DNA of 64,000 nucleotides from Sepiola atlantica. Its lineage: Eukaryota; Mollusca; Cephalopoda; Sepiida; Sepiolidae. The translations under genes were made by a program, and so were the position numbers. Within the stretch, counting starts at the first letter, position 1; each line of letters begins with the position of its first letter. The stretch covers positions 42,601,576-42,665,575 of the forward strand of contig OY744525.1 of the NCBI GenBank assembly GCA_963556195.1. Direction: 5' to 3'. Below the pieces are notes generated by a model. The model made no database searches, had not been told where the DNA came from, and saw only the letters and a list, made by a program, of their open reading frames with translations. This document shows positions 22,146 to 32,149 of the stretch, one piece after another.

Positions 22146-24257
22146 AGTAAAATAAAAATTTAATTAAAATTTGTTTTATTATATTTTATTTTTATTTTTA
22201 TTTTTACTTTTTCTTTCTTTATTACCATTTTTTGATTGGCATAAATCAGGTGAAAGAAGTCATAAAATTTTTCTTTCACATCTTTACTTAAGCTTAGATC
22301 TGATGACCTCAGAGGAAGATAAAATTGGTTGACAGGGGAAAGCCAAGGGAAAGATGAGAGGAAGTTATGAGGATGGACTTGCGGAATAAATAAAGATCTG
22401 GCCAGTCAATTTCTAAAAGTCGTCCAACACATGCCAGCATATAAAACAGACATTAAATCCATGATGACGACGACATCGGTATAACTTTCAAATAAAAAAA
22501 ATCTTATCTAATATTAGTGTCCACATTTTCATTTTATCCACAAATTATATATTCCTGTATTTATCTTCATACAAAGGCAGTCATCTTTTTCCAAGGGAAA
22601 GTAACTCTTATCTTCCAACATAAGAACATGGGCTCTCCTATCTTCCTTCTTTTATATTATAGTAAAATAAAACCTATTAACACTGAAATCTCGAAATATT
22701 CAGTAATACAGTGATTACCGATGTAAACTATGGGCTCGGCATGCCATGTTCAAATTTATTTGCAGATACTGTCCCACTTTCACTATGCGATGTTGATAAT
22801 CTACACATAGTCCTTAGAATCATTTAAGGACAGCTGAAGCAAAGGGTTGTTTGTCGAGGTTAGAAGATTAGGTTTGACGAGTGTGAGAAACGGAAGTAAA
22901 AAAGTGTGAATTATGTGAGAAGTGACATCATCGAAAAAGTTAGAAAACATTTTCTAAGTAAAAAAAGAAGTGACCGTGAGCGAGTCGAAGTAGACGTAAA
23001 AAAATATGTTTTAAAAAGATTACTTAAAACTCACTGAGGTTATGTTTATGTCCGCAAAGATAAAGTGCTAAGTAATAATCAGTTCTAAGTGACAGTCTTC
23101 TGGAGGTTGAAAGTTCAATCCACAGTGCGGGCGATACTAAGAACACAATTATGAATTACTTAAGATTTTTACCTGGTCGTGCTACTCCCATTGATTAAAT
23201 AAAGGGTGTCGTTCTAAATTTCATACACATTCCCGAGTTCGACAGGGGATTCCCGAGTTCAACAAGATACACCTGAAGAAGGTCGAAGGTTACATCGGCC
23301 GAAACCTTGTAAGAATAACATCCAAGATGAGAACACTAGTCCGAATAATCCAAATAATACACAATGAGGTTGTCTCTCTTTCTCCCCAACCCTGTTGACG
23401 TATGACATAAAAACCAAATAAAAGGACAAACTTAATTTGAAAATCATCTCAGAGCTTAGTGTATTAATTTGAATTGATAATAGTTAAGCTTATTTCATTC
23501 ATTTACTATTTTACTGCTAACAACTTTCATGCGAGAAAGCCCTCATCATTTCTTCAGAGTCCAGCTTCAAGAGTTTTTCAACCACACATCCACTAGACGA
23601 TCGAACAGCAACAATACTATAACAACATTTTCCAGTTGTGGAGGAATGTGGCACTGCATAATTTAGAAGAGATTTACGCTTTAGTATAAGTTAACCACAA
23701 CCTACAATGTAAATATAAAAAGTATACAATATTATTTTGCTTTAAAAACAGAAATATTTTTTTTTTTTTTTTTACAAAATTTGTTGATATTTTCTTTCAA
23801 CAATACATGAGCAGCCCCAATTTTCCATCAACTGACATATCTTTTAATCCGGATAAAATCATTAGAGGGAACCTGAAAACCCCACTACTGCCAGACTAGT
23901 TACTGGACGGCCAATAGATGGCTCTGTGTGCAGTGTGCTATCAATTTGTTTGTTCATACTTCACCTGTAGTAATCTCCCTTTATTTTTAGATTAGATCTT
24001 ACTTTGTTCACATTTAACCCTAGTTATGATTTCACAGGCAAATTAAAGTGTTAGTCGTAGTGTTAAACATAAACACCAGTCTATTTCCATTAAAGAAAAG
24101 TTAAATTACTGAAAAAACTTGTTTCAGAGTCTAACAATTCCTAGTGGTTTAGAGAAATGGTAAGTGTATAATTAATGGGTTAGAGTTAATTATTATTATG
24201 TCGAAATCGGTTTATCCGACAAGGCTCTGTAACCAAGGGTGCTAGAAAATTGGTGTT
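22146..24257. other. Intergenic DNA, mostly unrecognised
   Basis: Unique AT-rich sequence. A tRNA-B-box-like GGTTGAAAGTTCAATCC (about 23106-23122) and the candidate hammerhead at 23262-23320 are the only structures noted. A T-run lies near 23757. Confidence 0.45.
23262..23320 (+). ncRNA. Possible hammerhead-like motif
   Basis: CTGAAGA (23273-23279), an extra A, a six-pair stem II (GGUCGA/UCGGCC), GAAA, a two-pair stem III and GUA. I find no convincing stem I; ACAAG and CUUGU could instead pair around the whole motif. No (AT)n tract follows. Treated as a weak candidate. Confidence 0.35.
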
Positions 24258-24636
24258 GCATTCTTGGCCTTTTGGCTAAGATCAAAGTGTAGTATCTGTT
24301 CCGATGGATACTGCACCCCATACTGGTATTGTCTTGTCCTTCGGGGCTTGATTTACGCCGGTCAATGGGTCTGTCCTGTGCAGTTCTAGGAGGTCCACCC
24401 TCCCAGGCTTTGCCTCCCCTCTTTGGGGAGGAGTAAGTTTATTGCTTACTGTCTGAAGCGCCCCTACCGGGGAATGCCGACGGGGCTGCCCAGGCAATTT
24501 TTAATGGCCAGAGTGCTCACTTCTCGGGGCTGGCTTTTCAAACCCCACTTTCCCGACCCGATCTTGGGTCACATCTTACTTGTGGGAGTAAGATAAAACT
24601 GGCCTTGTGCCTAACTCCTGGGAAGGAGTAAATAAT
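24258..24636 (+). mobile_element. U2 snRNA-headed SINE, copy 3 (best preserved)
   Basis: It begins GCATTCTTGGCCTTTTGGCT at 24258, followed by AAGATCAAAGTGTAGTATCT and GTTC: the U2 5' domain including the GUAGUA branch-point recognition sequence. From about 24301 it departs from U2 into a GC-rich body shared with the other copies, and it ends in an ACTCCTGGGAAGGAGT hairpin (24615-24630) and AAATAAT. The U2 Sm site and 3' stem-loops are absent, so it cannot be a U2 gene. Transcription mechanism unknown: U2 genes use an upstream snRNA promoter, which would not move with the copy. Confidence 0.85.
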
Positions 24637-25460
24637 ACAACCATAATTTGAATTCATAACAGCCAACGACATTGCCGCGGATACACCCATAACAAGGAAT
24701 ATATATTGTGTGAAATGTTTGTTTTTATTTTTATTTTTTTTTATTATTTTTATTTTGTAATGTTTGTTTTGTTTTTTTTTGTTGTGAATGTTTTAGGAAG
24801 GAGTTGTGACACCAGGTTGTTAGTTCTGTTCTTTTTGAAGATTTGTGATGAGAAAATATAGGTATTATTTACCTGTTAGGCAAAATGAGTTTTTAGGAAG
24901 TCATGTAAATAGAGTTTAACGACGTGAATTTGAATTCTTTTTTGTGTGTGCAATTAACCATTTCAGTGGAACCATGACGCTGTTTATTTCACATTTTCCT
25001 TTTGTCAATTCAGTTTCTCCTTCCACTGACTTTTTAAAAAAATTATTTACAGGGTGATTGAAAAGTAACTCCCTATTATTAAGTGCTCGTAATTTATTGC
25101 TGAAATATAGTTCTTGCAAGAAATAAATATAAGATAGTGAAAATTATAGGGTTTATTTCAGAATTCAATATGGGCGCCAGCATTCACCACCTGCTTCTCA
25201 AACCGCCTGGGAACCGCATCGATTGATTTCACAAAAAAATAATAAGATTAAAGTAAAAAAAATAATAATAGATTAATCTTGCATTGATAAAGGCTTCTAT
25301 TTTCAATTTTATAATACTGACCCACCCATGCTTTGAAATGAACGACCCATTTTCTTAAACTTCAAGCATGCCAATGCTTTCTTCGTTCTACAACCAGAAT
25401 TTGAATTCATAACCGTCAACGACATCGCCACGGATACACCCATGACAAGGAAATTTTATC
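24637..25460. repeat. Direct repeats flanking a mariner-type end
   Basis: A 60-nt segment (containing TTTGAATTCATAACAGCCAA, then CGGATACACCCAT) at about 24645-24702 recurs at about 25398-25453. A second pair (CTTGCATTGATAAAGGCTTC and following) is at about 25276 and 25622. The interval therefore contains overlapping duplicated blocks, with the transposon end between them. Confidence 0.7.
25047..25235 (-). pseudogene. Tc1/mariner-superfamily transposon 3' end
   Basis: A TIR-like TACAGGGTGATTGAAAAGTA starts at 25047. Reading leftward on the minus strand, the preceding coding remnant gives SIDAVPRRFEKQV and then NAGAHIEF with a stop, a C-terminal motif of IS630/Tc1/mariner-type transposases. 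The rest of the transposase is absent. A decayed second copy is at 17735-17885. Confidence 0.6.
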
Positions 25461-25679
25461 AAAGAGGCAAAAGGAAAAAAGTTTGTTTATTTTTGTTTTC
25501 TTTTGTTTGTTTTTTTTTTATGAAGAAAAAAAAAATGACACAATATGGGTCAACTCTGATGATGGAATATTATTCCGAAATTAATACGATAATAGTAAAA
25601 AAAAATAATAAAAAATTAATCTTGCATTGATAAAGGCTTCTATTTTCAATTTTATAATCATTTTTGGTTGTTTTTATTA

Positions 25680-25925
25680 ACTAGTTGAATGATGGTGAAT
25701 ACTATGAGAGGATTGAAAATCTCTACATACAACCCACTCAAAACAACAGCCAACACACAAAACAGCAAGTCTTCACATTAGATAAGCAATCTTTCTGACA
25801 AGGTGGAAGAATTGCTGTTTTCAGCTGTCAATCTATCCATCTCATTGACCCTTATCTTCGGGTATTATTTTTTTACCTTGATAAGTAGTGACTTTTTAGT
25901 ATTAAAACAATAAAAAAAATAAGTT
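25680..25925. repeat. Juxtaposed LINE 3'UTR remnants
   Basis: A short minus-strand remnant of the 5945-type LINE end (about 25680-25720) and a plus-strand one (25835-25905: ATCTATCCATCTCATTGACC to GATAAGTAGTGACT) lie close together. Between them is unique DNA. Confidence 0.5.
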
Positions 25926-25929
25926 ACTT

Positions 25930-26500
25930 GTGAAATCAGTGGATGCAGTTACCAGGAGGCTTTGAGAAGCTTGTGGCAAGATCTTGACAATTTTGTTCAA
26001 TGCAAATCGCTGCCGAAAGTAATGCCCAGGTCACGTTCAAAAGCAGACTCCTTGACATTAGTGTTATGGGGGGGGGGGAATATGTGGACATTGGATTTTT
26101 CCTCTCAAAATGCATTGTGATGCACTTGTTTATAGCTAGCTTCAGTTACCAGTCTGATTGCAGGAAATATTTCAGGATCTGTAATTTGCATCTCAAAGTG
26201 CAGCTTTATGTAATCTGCATAGTTTAGTACTGTGGTATTCTTGCCATCTTGTCATCTATGTCATTAATATATGCAACATACGGACGGGAAGCAAGAACAG
26301 ATCTCTGTAGTACACGAGATGATATCTCATATAGTGAAGAATGCTGTCCTAAATTCTGACTATTTCTTTACGACTGAGAATAAAGGTTTTCAGCCAGTTA
26401 AAATGATTATCCTTCGCAAAGTTTTTGCAGAGTTTTGCCATAAGCCTATTGAGGCTATCGAATTGCTTGCTCTCTTTGAAATATTCTTTTAATGTTTAAT
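25930..26500 (-). pseudogene. LINE reverse transcriptase remnant
   Basis: Minus strand encodes, across frameshifts, a decayed ...SVLAS..., YINDIDDKM segment, then NYADYIKLHFE (the FADDTKL motif with the catalytic second Asp replaced by Tyr) and FERDLGITFGSDLH. These are the palm and post-palm motifs of Jockey/CR1-type RTs. It is clearly inactive. Confidence 0.65.
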
Positions 26501-26785
26501 ATAGTTATTATGTCTGTTTAAAATTTTTAAGAATTCAAGCCCCAAGGATTCTCGCCATTCTCTTATTATCAGAAACAGCTGCTAGTTTCTCTTGTTGACA
26601 TGTAGTAGTTGGCTCTTTGGATAGCAATGTCTCCAGCTTCTTTCTCTTCTTTCCCGGGTAGCTGTAATAATGAGAGTAATTTAAAAAAAACAACATAGAA
26701 CTCCCTTATTTGTTTCTGAGGTTTATTTCATCCTTTTCAGCAATTTACAGCAATGAATTGCTATTTCCAACCTACACCCCTAATG
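26501..26785. other. Unrecognised sequence
   Basis: No feature supported. It leads into the tandem array. Confidence 0.35.
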
Positions 26786-26799
26786 GACCTCGAAAAGGA

Positions 26800-27720
26800 C
26801 GTCTGGTCATTTTGACGTCATATACTCAAAAAGGCAGAATCGATCTCACTTTACATATCCACATACTTCCTCTCATGACGTCATATCCTGCCACATAATC
26901 CTGATTCTAAATTTTAATTTCTAAATACAATTTTCCATTCTCTTTTTTATTTTAACCTTACCGTTACATCCACATACTTCCTCTAATGACGTCATATCCT
27001 GCCACATAATCTTAATTCTAAATTTTAATTTCTAAATACAATTTTTCATTCTCTTTTTTATTTTAACCTTACCGTTACACTCACATACTTCTCATGACGT
27101 CATATCCTGCCACATAATCTTAATTCTAAATTTTAATTTCTAAATACAATTTTTCATTCTCTTTATTTTAACCTTACTGTTACACTCACATACTTCTTCC
27201 CATGACGTCATATCCTGCCACATAATCCTGATTCTAAATTTTAATTTCTAAATACAATTTTGCATTCTCTTTTTTTATTTTAACCTTACCGTTACACTCA
27301 CATACTTCTCATGACGTCATATCCTGCCACATAATCTTAATTCTAAATTTTAATTTCTAAATACAATTTTTCATTCTCTTTATTTTAACCTTACTGTTAC
27401 ACTCACATACTTCTTCCCATGACGTCATATCCAGCCACATAATCCTGATTCTAAATTTTAATTTCTAAATACAATTTTGCATTCTCTTTTTTATTTTAAC
27501 CTTACCGTTACACTCACATACTTCTTCTCATGACGTCATATCCTGCCACATAATCTTTATTCTAAATTTTTATTTCTAAATGCAATTTTCCATTCTCTTT
27601 TTAATGTTAACCTTACTGTTACACTCACATACTTCTTCCCATGACGTCATATCCTGCCACATAATCCTAATTCTAAATTTTAATTTCTATATGCAATTTT
27701 TCATTCTCTGCTTATTTTTA
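26800..27720. repeat. 110-bp tandem array, each unit with TGACGTCA
   Basis: Eight units of 108-111 bp. The octamer TGACGTCA, the full cAMP-response-element palindrome, occurs at 26876, 26987, 27095, 27203, 27312, 27420, 27531 and 27642, plus once at 26813 outside the regular register. Units share ATCCTGCCACATAATC and CCTTACCGTTACACTCACAT. The octamer is unchanged in all copies although other positions vary. Confidence 0.92.
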
Positions 27721-27764
27721 ACCTAACCTTCACACACCACATTTAAGTATTGCTACGTTAGATC

Positions 27765-27875
27765 ACCTCACATAGTGTGTTCTAAAACTGGAGTGATACC
27801 CAATGTTTCCAATCTTTCTTTATAACATAAAATAGTCCATGCCTTTGATAATTCTTCGAAATTTTCTCTGAACTT
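27765..27875 (-). pseudogene. LINE fragment
   Basis: Minus strand encodes EVQRKFRRIIKGMDYF and then RKIGNIGYH, matching the E.VQRRFT..I.GL....Y..RL..L region that follows the RT domain in Jockey/CR1-type LINEs. About 110 bp, damaged. Confidence 0.55.
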
Positions 27876-27879
27876 CTAT

Positions 27880-28690
27880 TGTTGGATAATAACCCTGTGG
27901 AGCCGGACACATCTTGTGGGAAATTGTTTGGTTTGGCTTGCGCGATTTAGTGCGGGTTGACCCTGTACAGTCGAGTGCAGAATGGGGCTGTTCTCACAGT
28001 CGGAGCTCACAGACGCTGACAGGGTCACCACGTTGACGAGACCTCAGATCAAGGGTCAATGTGCACCTGCAATAGGGGCTCTGTGACGTCACGGGTTTTT
28101 GTGTGGGAAGCAGTGTTTTGCCAGTCTGGGTTTTGGAAGCAGGCCGAACGGACGATTTCTCTATGTAGTCTTCAACTGAGTAGGGGAATTAAATTCCCTA
28201 AGAGAATACAGGCATCGGATTTCTTCTTCCCCCCTTCCTCCAATGGCTAAGGACTTAAATAGGAATTAACTACGATAGAGTAGTAATTTGGTCTCTCCCT
28301 CGACATTAGTGAATATCTCCGGCAGCGACGATAACTAACGCCTGAAATAAACAAATGAAAACTAAAAGATTGTTGCATCGTGAATAGTGTGGTATGAAGG
28401 TTTTTGTTGCAGACACAACGGAAGGTGAGGTTCACGGCAGAAAGAAAGAAGAAATAATTCAACCACTAGACAACACACCTCTCCACGCGACGAGGAAGAA
28501 GAGAAGGTACGAGAATTTAAAGGTATGCAACATATTCCTTTTTGGTGTTAAAAATGACCAGTTGTTAAAGCGAGAACTGCCACGGCCCGTTCCGGGACGG
28601 GTATATAAAGTGAGAACTGCCACGGCCCTTCCGGGACGCTATGCAACACTATATCCAGAATAATCTTTAAATTTCCATGATGAGCGTTTG
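27880..28690. other. GC-richer unclassified region with a 45-bp tandem duplication
   Basis: The G+C content rises at 27890-28250. At 28571-28650 a unit GAGAACTGCCACGGCCC plus a hairpin-like TCCGGGACG segment is duplicated. The 89-codon frame at 28394-28663 and the 63-codon frame at 28059-28250 have no recognisable domains. This could be an LTR or an unknown repeat; I cannot decide. Confidence 0.35.
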
Positions 28691-29246
28691 GTATTTATAA
28701 TAAACAACATCATTCAAAATGATTTCTTAGATCTGCCTTATTTCTGCCATTAACATAACAGTTTCTTGATCTGACGTTTCCCAACAGCCATGCCATATAG
28801 TTGACTTTGTTTTAGTTGTTGAAGAAGACATATTGTCATTAAAATAAAATCGTGTTAAATATAACACCAAAATCATTTTTCTAGATTTTACTCCAAAAAT
28901 ATGGTGCCCTAAGCATCAGATTAAACTACATCCGGTGGTGACGCCCCAATTTGGAAGCTTAGTTTCCATTACTCCCAGGTTCATTCTGATCCAGAATAGT
29001 AGGATTCGATGTATGGGTTATATAGAATCATTCTTGGATATGACATGAAATTTCATCCGGTGGTATAATTGACAACATTATTCAAGGTGGTGACTTATTT
29101 TTGTCTTATAAGAAATTATTGTTGGGTTTTGTATTACAAGGTGAATTATTTTTAAGTTGGATCAGAAAAGAAATTTTAAAATCGTTTTTTTTTTAATTCT
29201 ATACTTTTATTTGCATTATTTTTTATTATAAAATTGGGCCTTGACA

Positions 29247-29337
<91 letters not shown>

Positions 29338-29740
29338 TTTTTTCCATTTTTTCTTTAGCAGCCTGCAGCATTTGATCTGTTATCAACGAGTTACTCTCTC
29401 ATTCACTTTTGTGTCTGCTGTTGACTGTGTTTTTAAGACAGGATTATTTCAAAGAAAGACGAAAATAAATTAGCACAATTAAAAATCAATTATTTGCCTG
29501 GGAAAAGTAGTTGATGACATTAGTTGGCTTTGATGAACAAAAACCGGGAAAGAGGTGCAGAAATTATTATGGGATGTGTAAACTTAGGAATGATCCTGAA
29601 AAAAAACTAAGAAAATGAGACGTCAGGGTGTAAGCTGACAATTATCTACCAAATGTGAAATACAAAAAAGTGACGGATCAATTAGAAAAATGACACTCAC
29701 ATATCAGAGACATTAATGATTTTTAGTCAAATTTATAAAT
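28691..29740. other. AT-rich intergenic DNA with (AT)n at 29249-29335
   Basis: No gene or known repeat apart from the (AT)n tract. Confidence 0.5.
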
Positions 29741-29741
29741 G

Positions 29742-30390
29742 AACAAGAAGAATACCGGTCCCAGAACAAGTAAAATTATCCCCCCCCCCCCGAACAGAAA
29801 AGTTTTGCACCACTTTTATGTCCCCTTACGAAGATTAAAATCAAGATATAATGATAATAAACCTTATGTCTAGAATCCCTATTCCAATTTTTATCAAAAC
29901 CAATTACATGATTTTGATTCTCGAAAATCTCTAACGTTTAGGCTGTACTTTAAATCTTAGACCTCAAGGGGCCATAAGGAGAAATTTAAATTGAGGGAAC
30001 GTTGTTTAATTTGTGACTATGGATCAAATTTAATGTAAATCGTAAATATTTTAATTTTCAAATGGGGGTCGTGTACATATTCTGCCCCATAAAACCCCTT
30101 TAAAATCCTCCAAAGAAACTTAAATTTGAGGACTATTAACTGATATCTAATACCTATTGTTAAAATTTCACGAAAATCGAAAGAATCTAAATTTTCATGA
30201 AGGGCTTCCTCCCTCTCTTTGCCCTCTTTGTATGAAACTAAATTAAACTAAATATATTCCACATTACCGACTCTTATGTTTAGCAGCTGTATTCCAAAAT
30301 TCATAATGATCGGTTAATTAGTTTAGGAATGGATCCTGTACATAGAAATATATAAACATATACACATAACTAACTTTATATAGAGATATA
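29742..30390 (-). mobile_element. Helitron-like family B, copy 2
   Basis: Reads on the minus strand as the same element that ends at 37765. The inner segments match in order. The terminal region is recognisable at about 29742-29785 as a decayed form of CCGTCCTGGGACGG, and the opposite end is the ACATATACACATAACTAACT segment near 30360. A poly-C run at 29780 interrupts the 3' end. Confidence 0.6.
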
Positions 30391-30827
30391 TTTTTTATTG
30401 TATTATATTTTATGTTTCGGAATTTTTGAGATGTGGCTTGATAATTTGTATTATTTGAAATACTATTCTCATCTTGGTTGTTATATTCACAGCATCTCGA
30501 CCCCTATGTAACCTCAAACTTTCTCCAGGTGTATCTTTTTACCAACTTGGGAATCTTTAGTTTGAACTCAAGAAGCAGTACAGGACTGTGAATTGAAACA
30601 TGAGGGTGAATTGTTCTCATTCTAGGCCGGGTAGAAGTGTTAATTATCATGGTATTCTTAGCTATTATCGCCTTTGGTAAGTATTGAACCTTCAACCTCC
30701 AAAAACTATCACTGATTGTTAATAAACTTAACAAATTCGGCCATATTTCTATCTGAACAATTCTAGAATGAATGTGGGGAGCCTTAAACCTAATATTGTA
30801 TAGATGTGTTGTCTAACAACTTATTAC

Positions 30828-30835
<8 letters not shown>
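30391..30835. other. Unrecognised AT-rich sequence
   Basis: No supported feature. A 76-codon minus-strand frame at 30504-30734 has no recognisable domain. Confidence 0.35.
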
Positions 30836-30871
<36 letters not shown>

Positions 30872-30893
30872 TATTATAATAAACATAGTTTGC

Positions 30894-30943
30894 GTATCCG
30901 ATAATTGTTTCAGAACCTCTTCGGCTCCTCTTCAGGGATATAC
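30894..30943 (-). ncRNA. Hammerhead-like ribozyme motif, left arm
   Basis: Minus strand: core CUGAAGA (30935-30929), stem II GGAGCC/GGUUCU, GAAA, stem III ACAA..UUAU with one C-A mismatch, cleavage site AUC, and stem I UCC/GGA plus further pairs. The core is intact; stem III is damaged. Confidence 0.6.
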
Positions 30944-30949
30944 TGATCA

Positions 30950-30999
30950 GTATATCCCCGAAGAGGAGCCGGAGAGGTTCTGAAACAATTGTCGGATAC
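30950..30999 (+). ncRNA. Hammerhead-like ribozyme motif, right arm
   Basis: Same structure as the left arm, with an intact stem III (ACA/UGU) and GUC cleavage site, but the core reads CCGAAGA (30958-30964), so U4 is changed to C. The two arms therefore carry complementary defects. Confidence 0.55.
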
Positions 31000-31098
31000 T
31001 CAAACTTTATTTATTTTAATATAAAAAGCTCTAATATATATTGAGCACTTTTGAAAAGTATTGGTTTTGTTCATTTTGTTAATATTTGAACTTAATTA

Positions 31099-31137
<39 letters not shown>

Positions 31138-31142
<5 letters not shown>

Positions 31143-31760
31143 TTCTGTGTCTGACACGCCCTTGCTTGCTGGATCCTGGTGTTGAGTCCTCCTGTATTTT
31201 CACCAAAGCCTTGTTAGCCAGGTAGCTCTGACACTACCACATTCTCACCCTGATGAGGAAAGGAGAGACTTCAGAGGCGGCGGAGGGGGGGGGGGGTAGA
31301 TAGAGAAGAAAGATGTCTAAAAAAAGAGCAACACATATGTTAGGCGACAAGTAGACCTAATATAGATTTGAATACAATATGGGGACCAATAATTATGAAT
31401 TACTTTACTGTTGAGTTTTTTAACGGCTAGTAATCTACGACTTGAACATGAGCGTCTGTAGTGATGAGATGTTGCATGCGAACGTGATTACATGCAAAGT
31501 GCGTGCAAAATTCAAAAGGATGTCTTTAAAGGATGTGTAAATACATGTTGTAAACACATCAATACTAACATCGCCTATGATGATATGATGAATCAAATCA
31601 GAAATACTCGGAAAAAAAAAAAAAAAAGAAAAATTGAACAAGAAACCCAGAGAATTTATATACACCAATTTGACGGAAATACTAAAATGGACTATTCGGA
31701 AAATTGTTAAAAAAAAAGTATCATCAAACAAAAGCATTCTCTGTTATTTAATAACATTTG

Positions 31761-31795
<35 letters not shown>

Positions 31796-32140
31796 CTTCT
31801 CCTCCACCCCCTATTTTTCCATTTTAACGTCTCCCTGCACGCGTTTTATTATTCTTTCTTTTTTCAAATAGTTAAACATGTGCCAATAACGTTTCTTTGT
31901 GCGTCCTTCTTTTTCCTATGGTTTTACCGTTTATTGATGATTGTTCCTGTATCTAAATTTGTTTTTTTCCGTTTGTCTTTTTCACAGATCTTGTCCTTCA
32001 CAGCATTTCATTTTATGATACATCGTGCATGTTATTCTCATACTGTCGACATGGAAAACAATCACAGGACCACTTATAAGAAAATACAAATGTTTTTCTT
32101 CAGTAGCTGGTTCTTACTATAACAGGAGATTTTTCCTCAA
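31138..32140. other. Intergenic DNA with poly-G, poly-A and (AT)n
   Basis: A G-run near 31285, A-run near 31613, (AT)n at 31764-31792. Several small open frames are without domains. The Penelope-like remnant begins near the right end. Confidence 0.45.
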
Positions 32141-32149
32141 TTGTTGCAT

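Larger units (their letters stand above)
30836..31137. mobile_element. Palindromic hammerhead element between two (AT)n tracts
   Basis: (AT)n at 30836-30865 and 31104-31137 bracket two head-to-head copies of one sequence (arms about 30884-30943 and 30950-31015), each with a hammerhead motif. The right copy continues with TTGAGCACTTTTGAAAAGTA, which also flanks the 44.8 kb copy on the opposite strand. This inverted-pLTR-like organisation is typical of Penelope-like retroelements. Confidence 0.65.

Noticed and set aside
24258..24300. Functional U2 snRNA gene
   Set aside because: Only the first 40 or so nt match; the Sm site and 3' stem-loops are missing and the body recurs in other copies.
28394..28663. 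89-codon Lys/Arg-rich frame as a first exon
   Set aside because: The upstream region is GC-richer and could be a promoter, but there is no domain and the frame ends in a 45-bp tandem duplication; evidence is insufficient.
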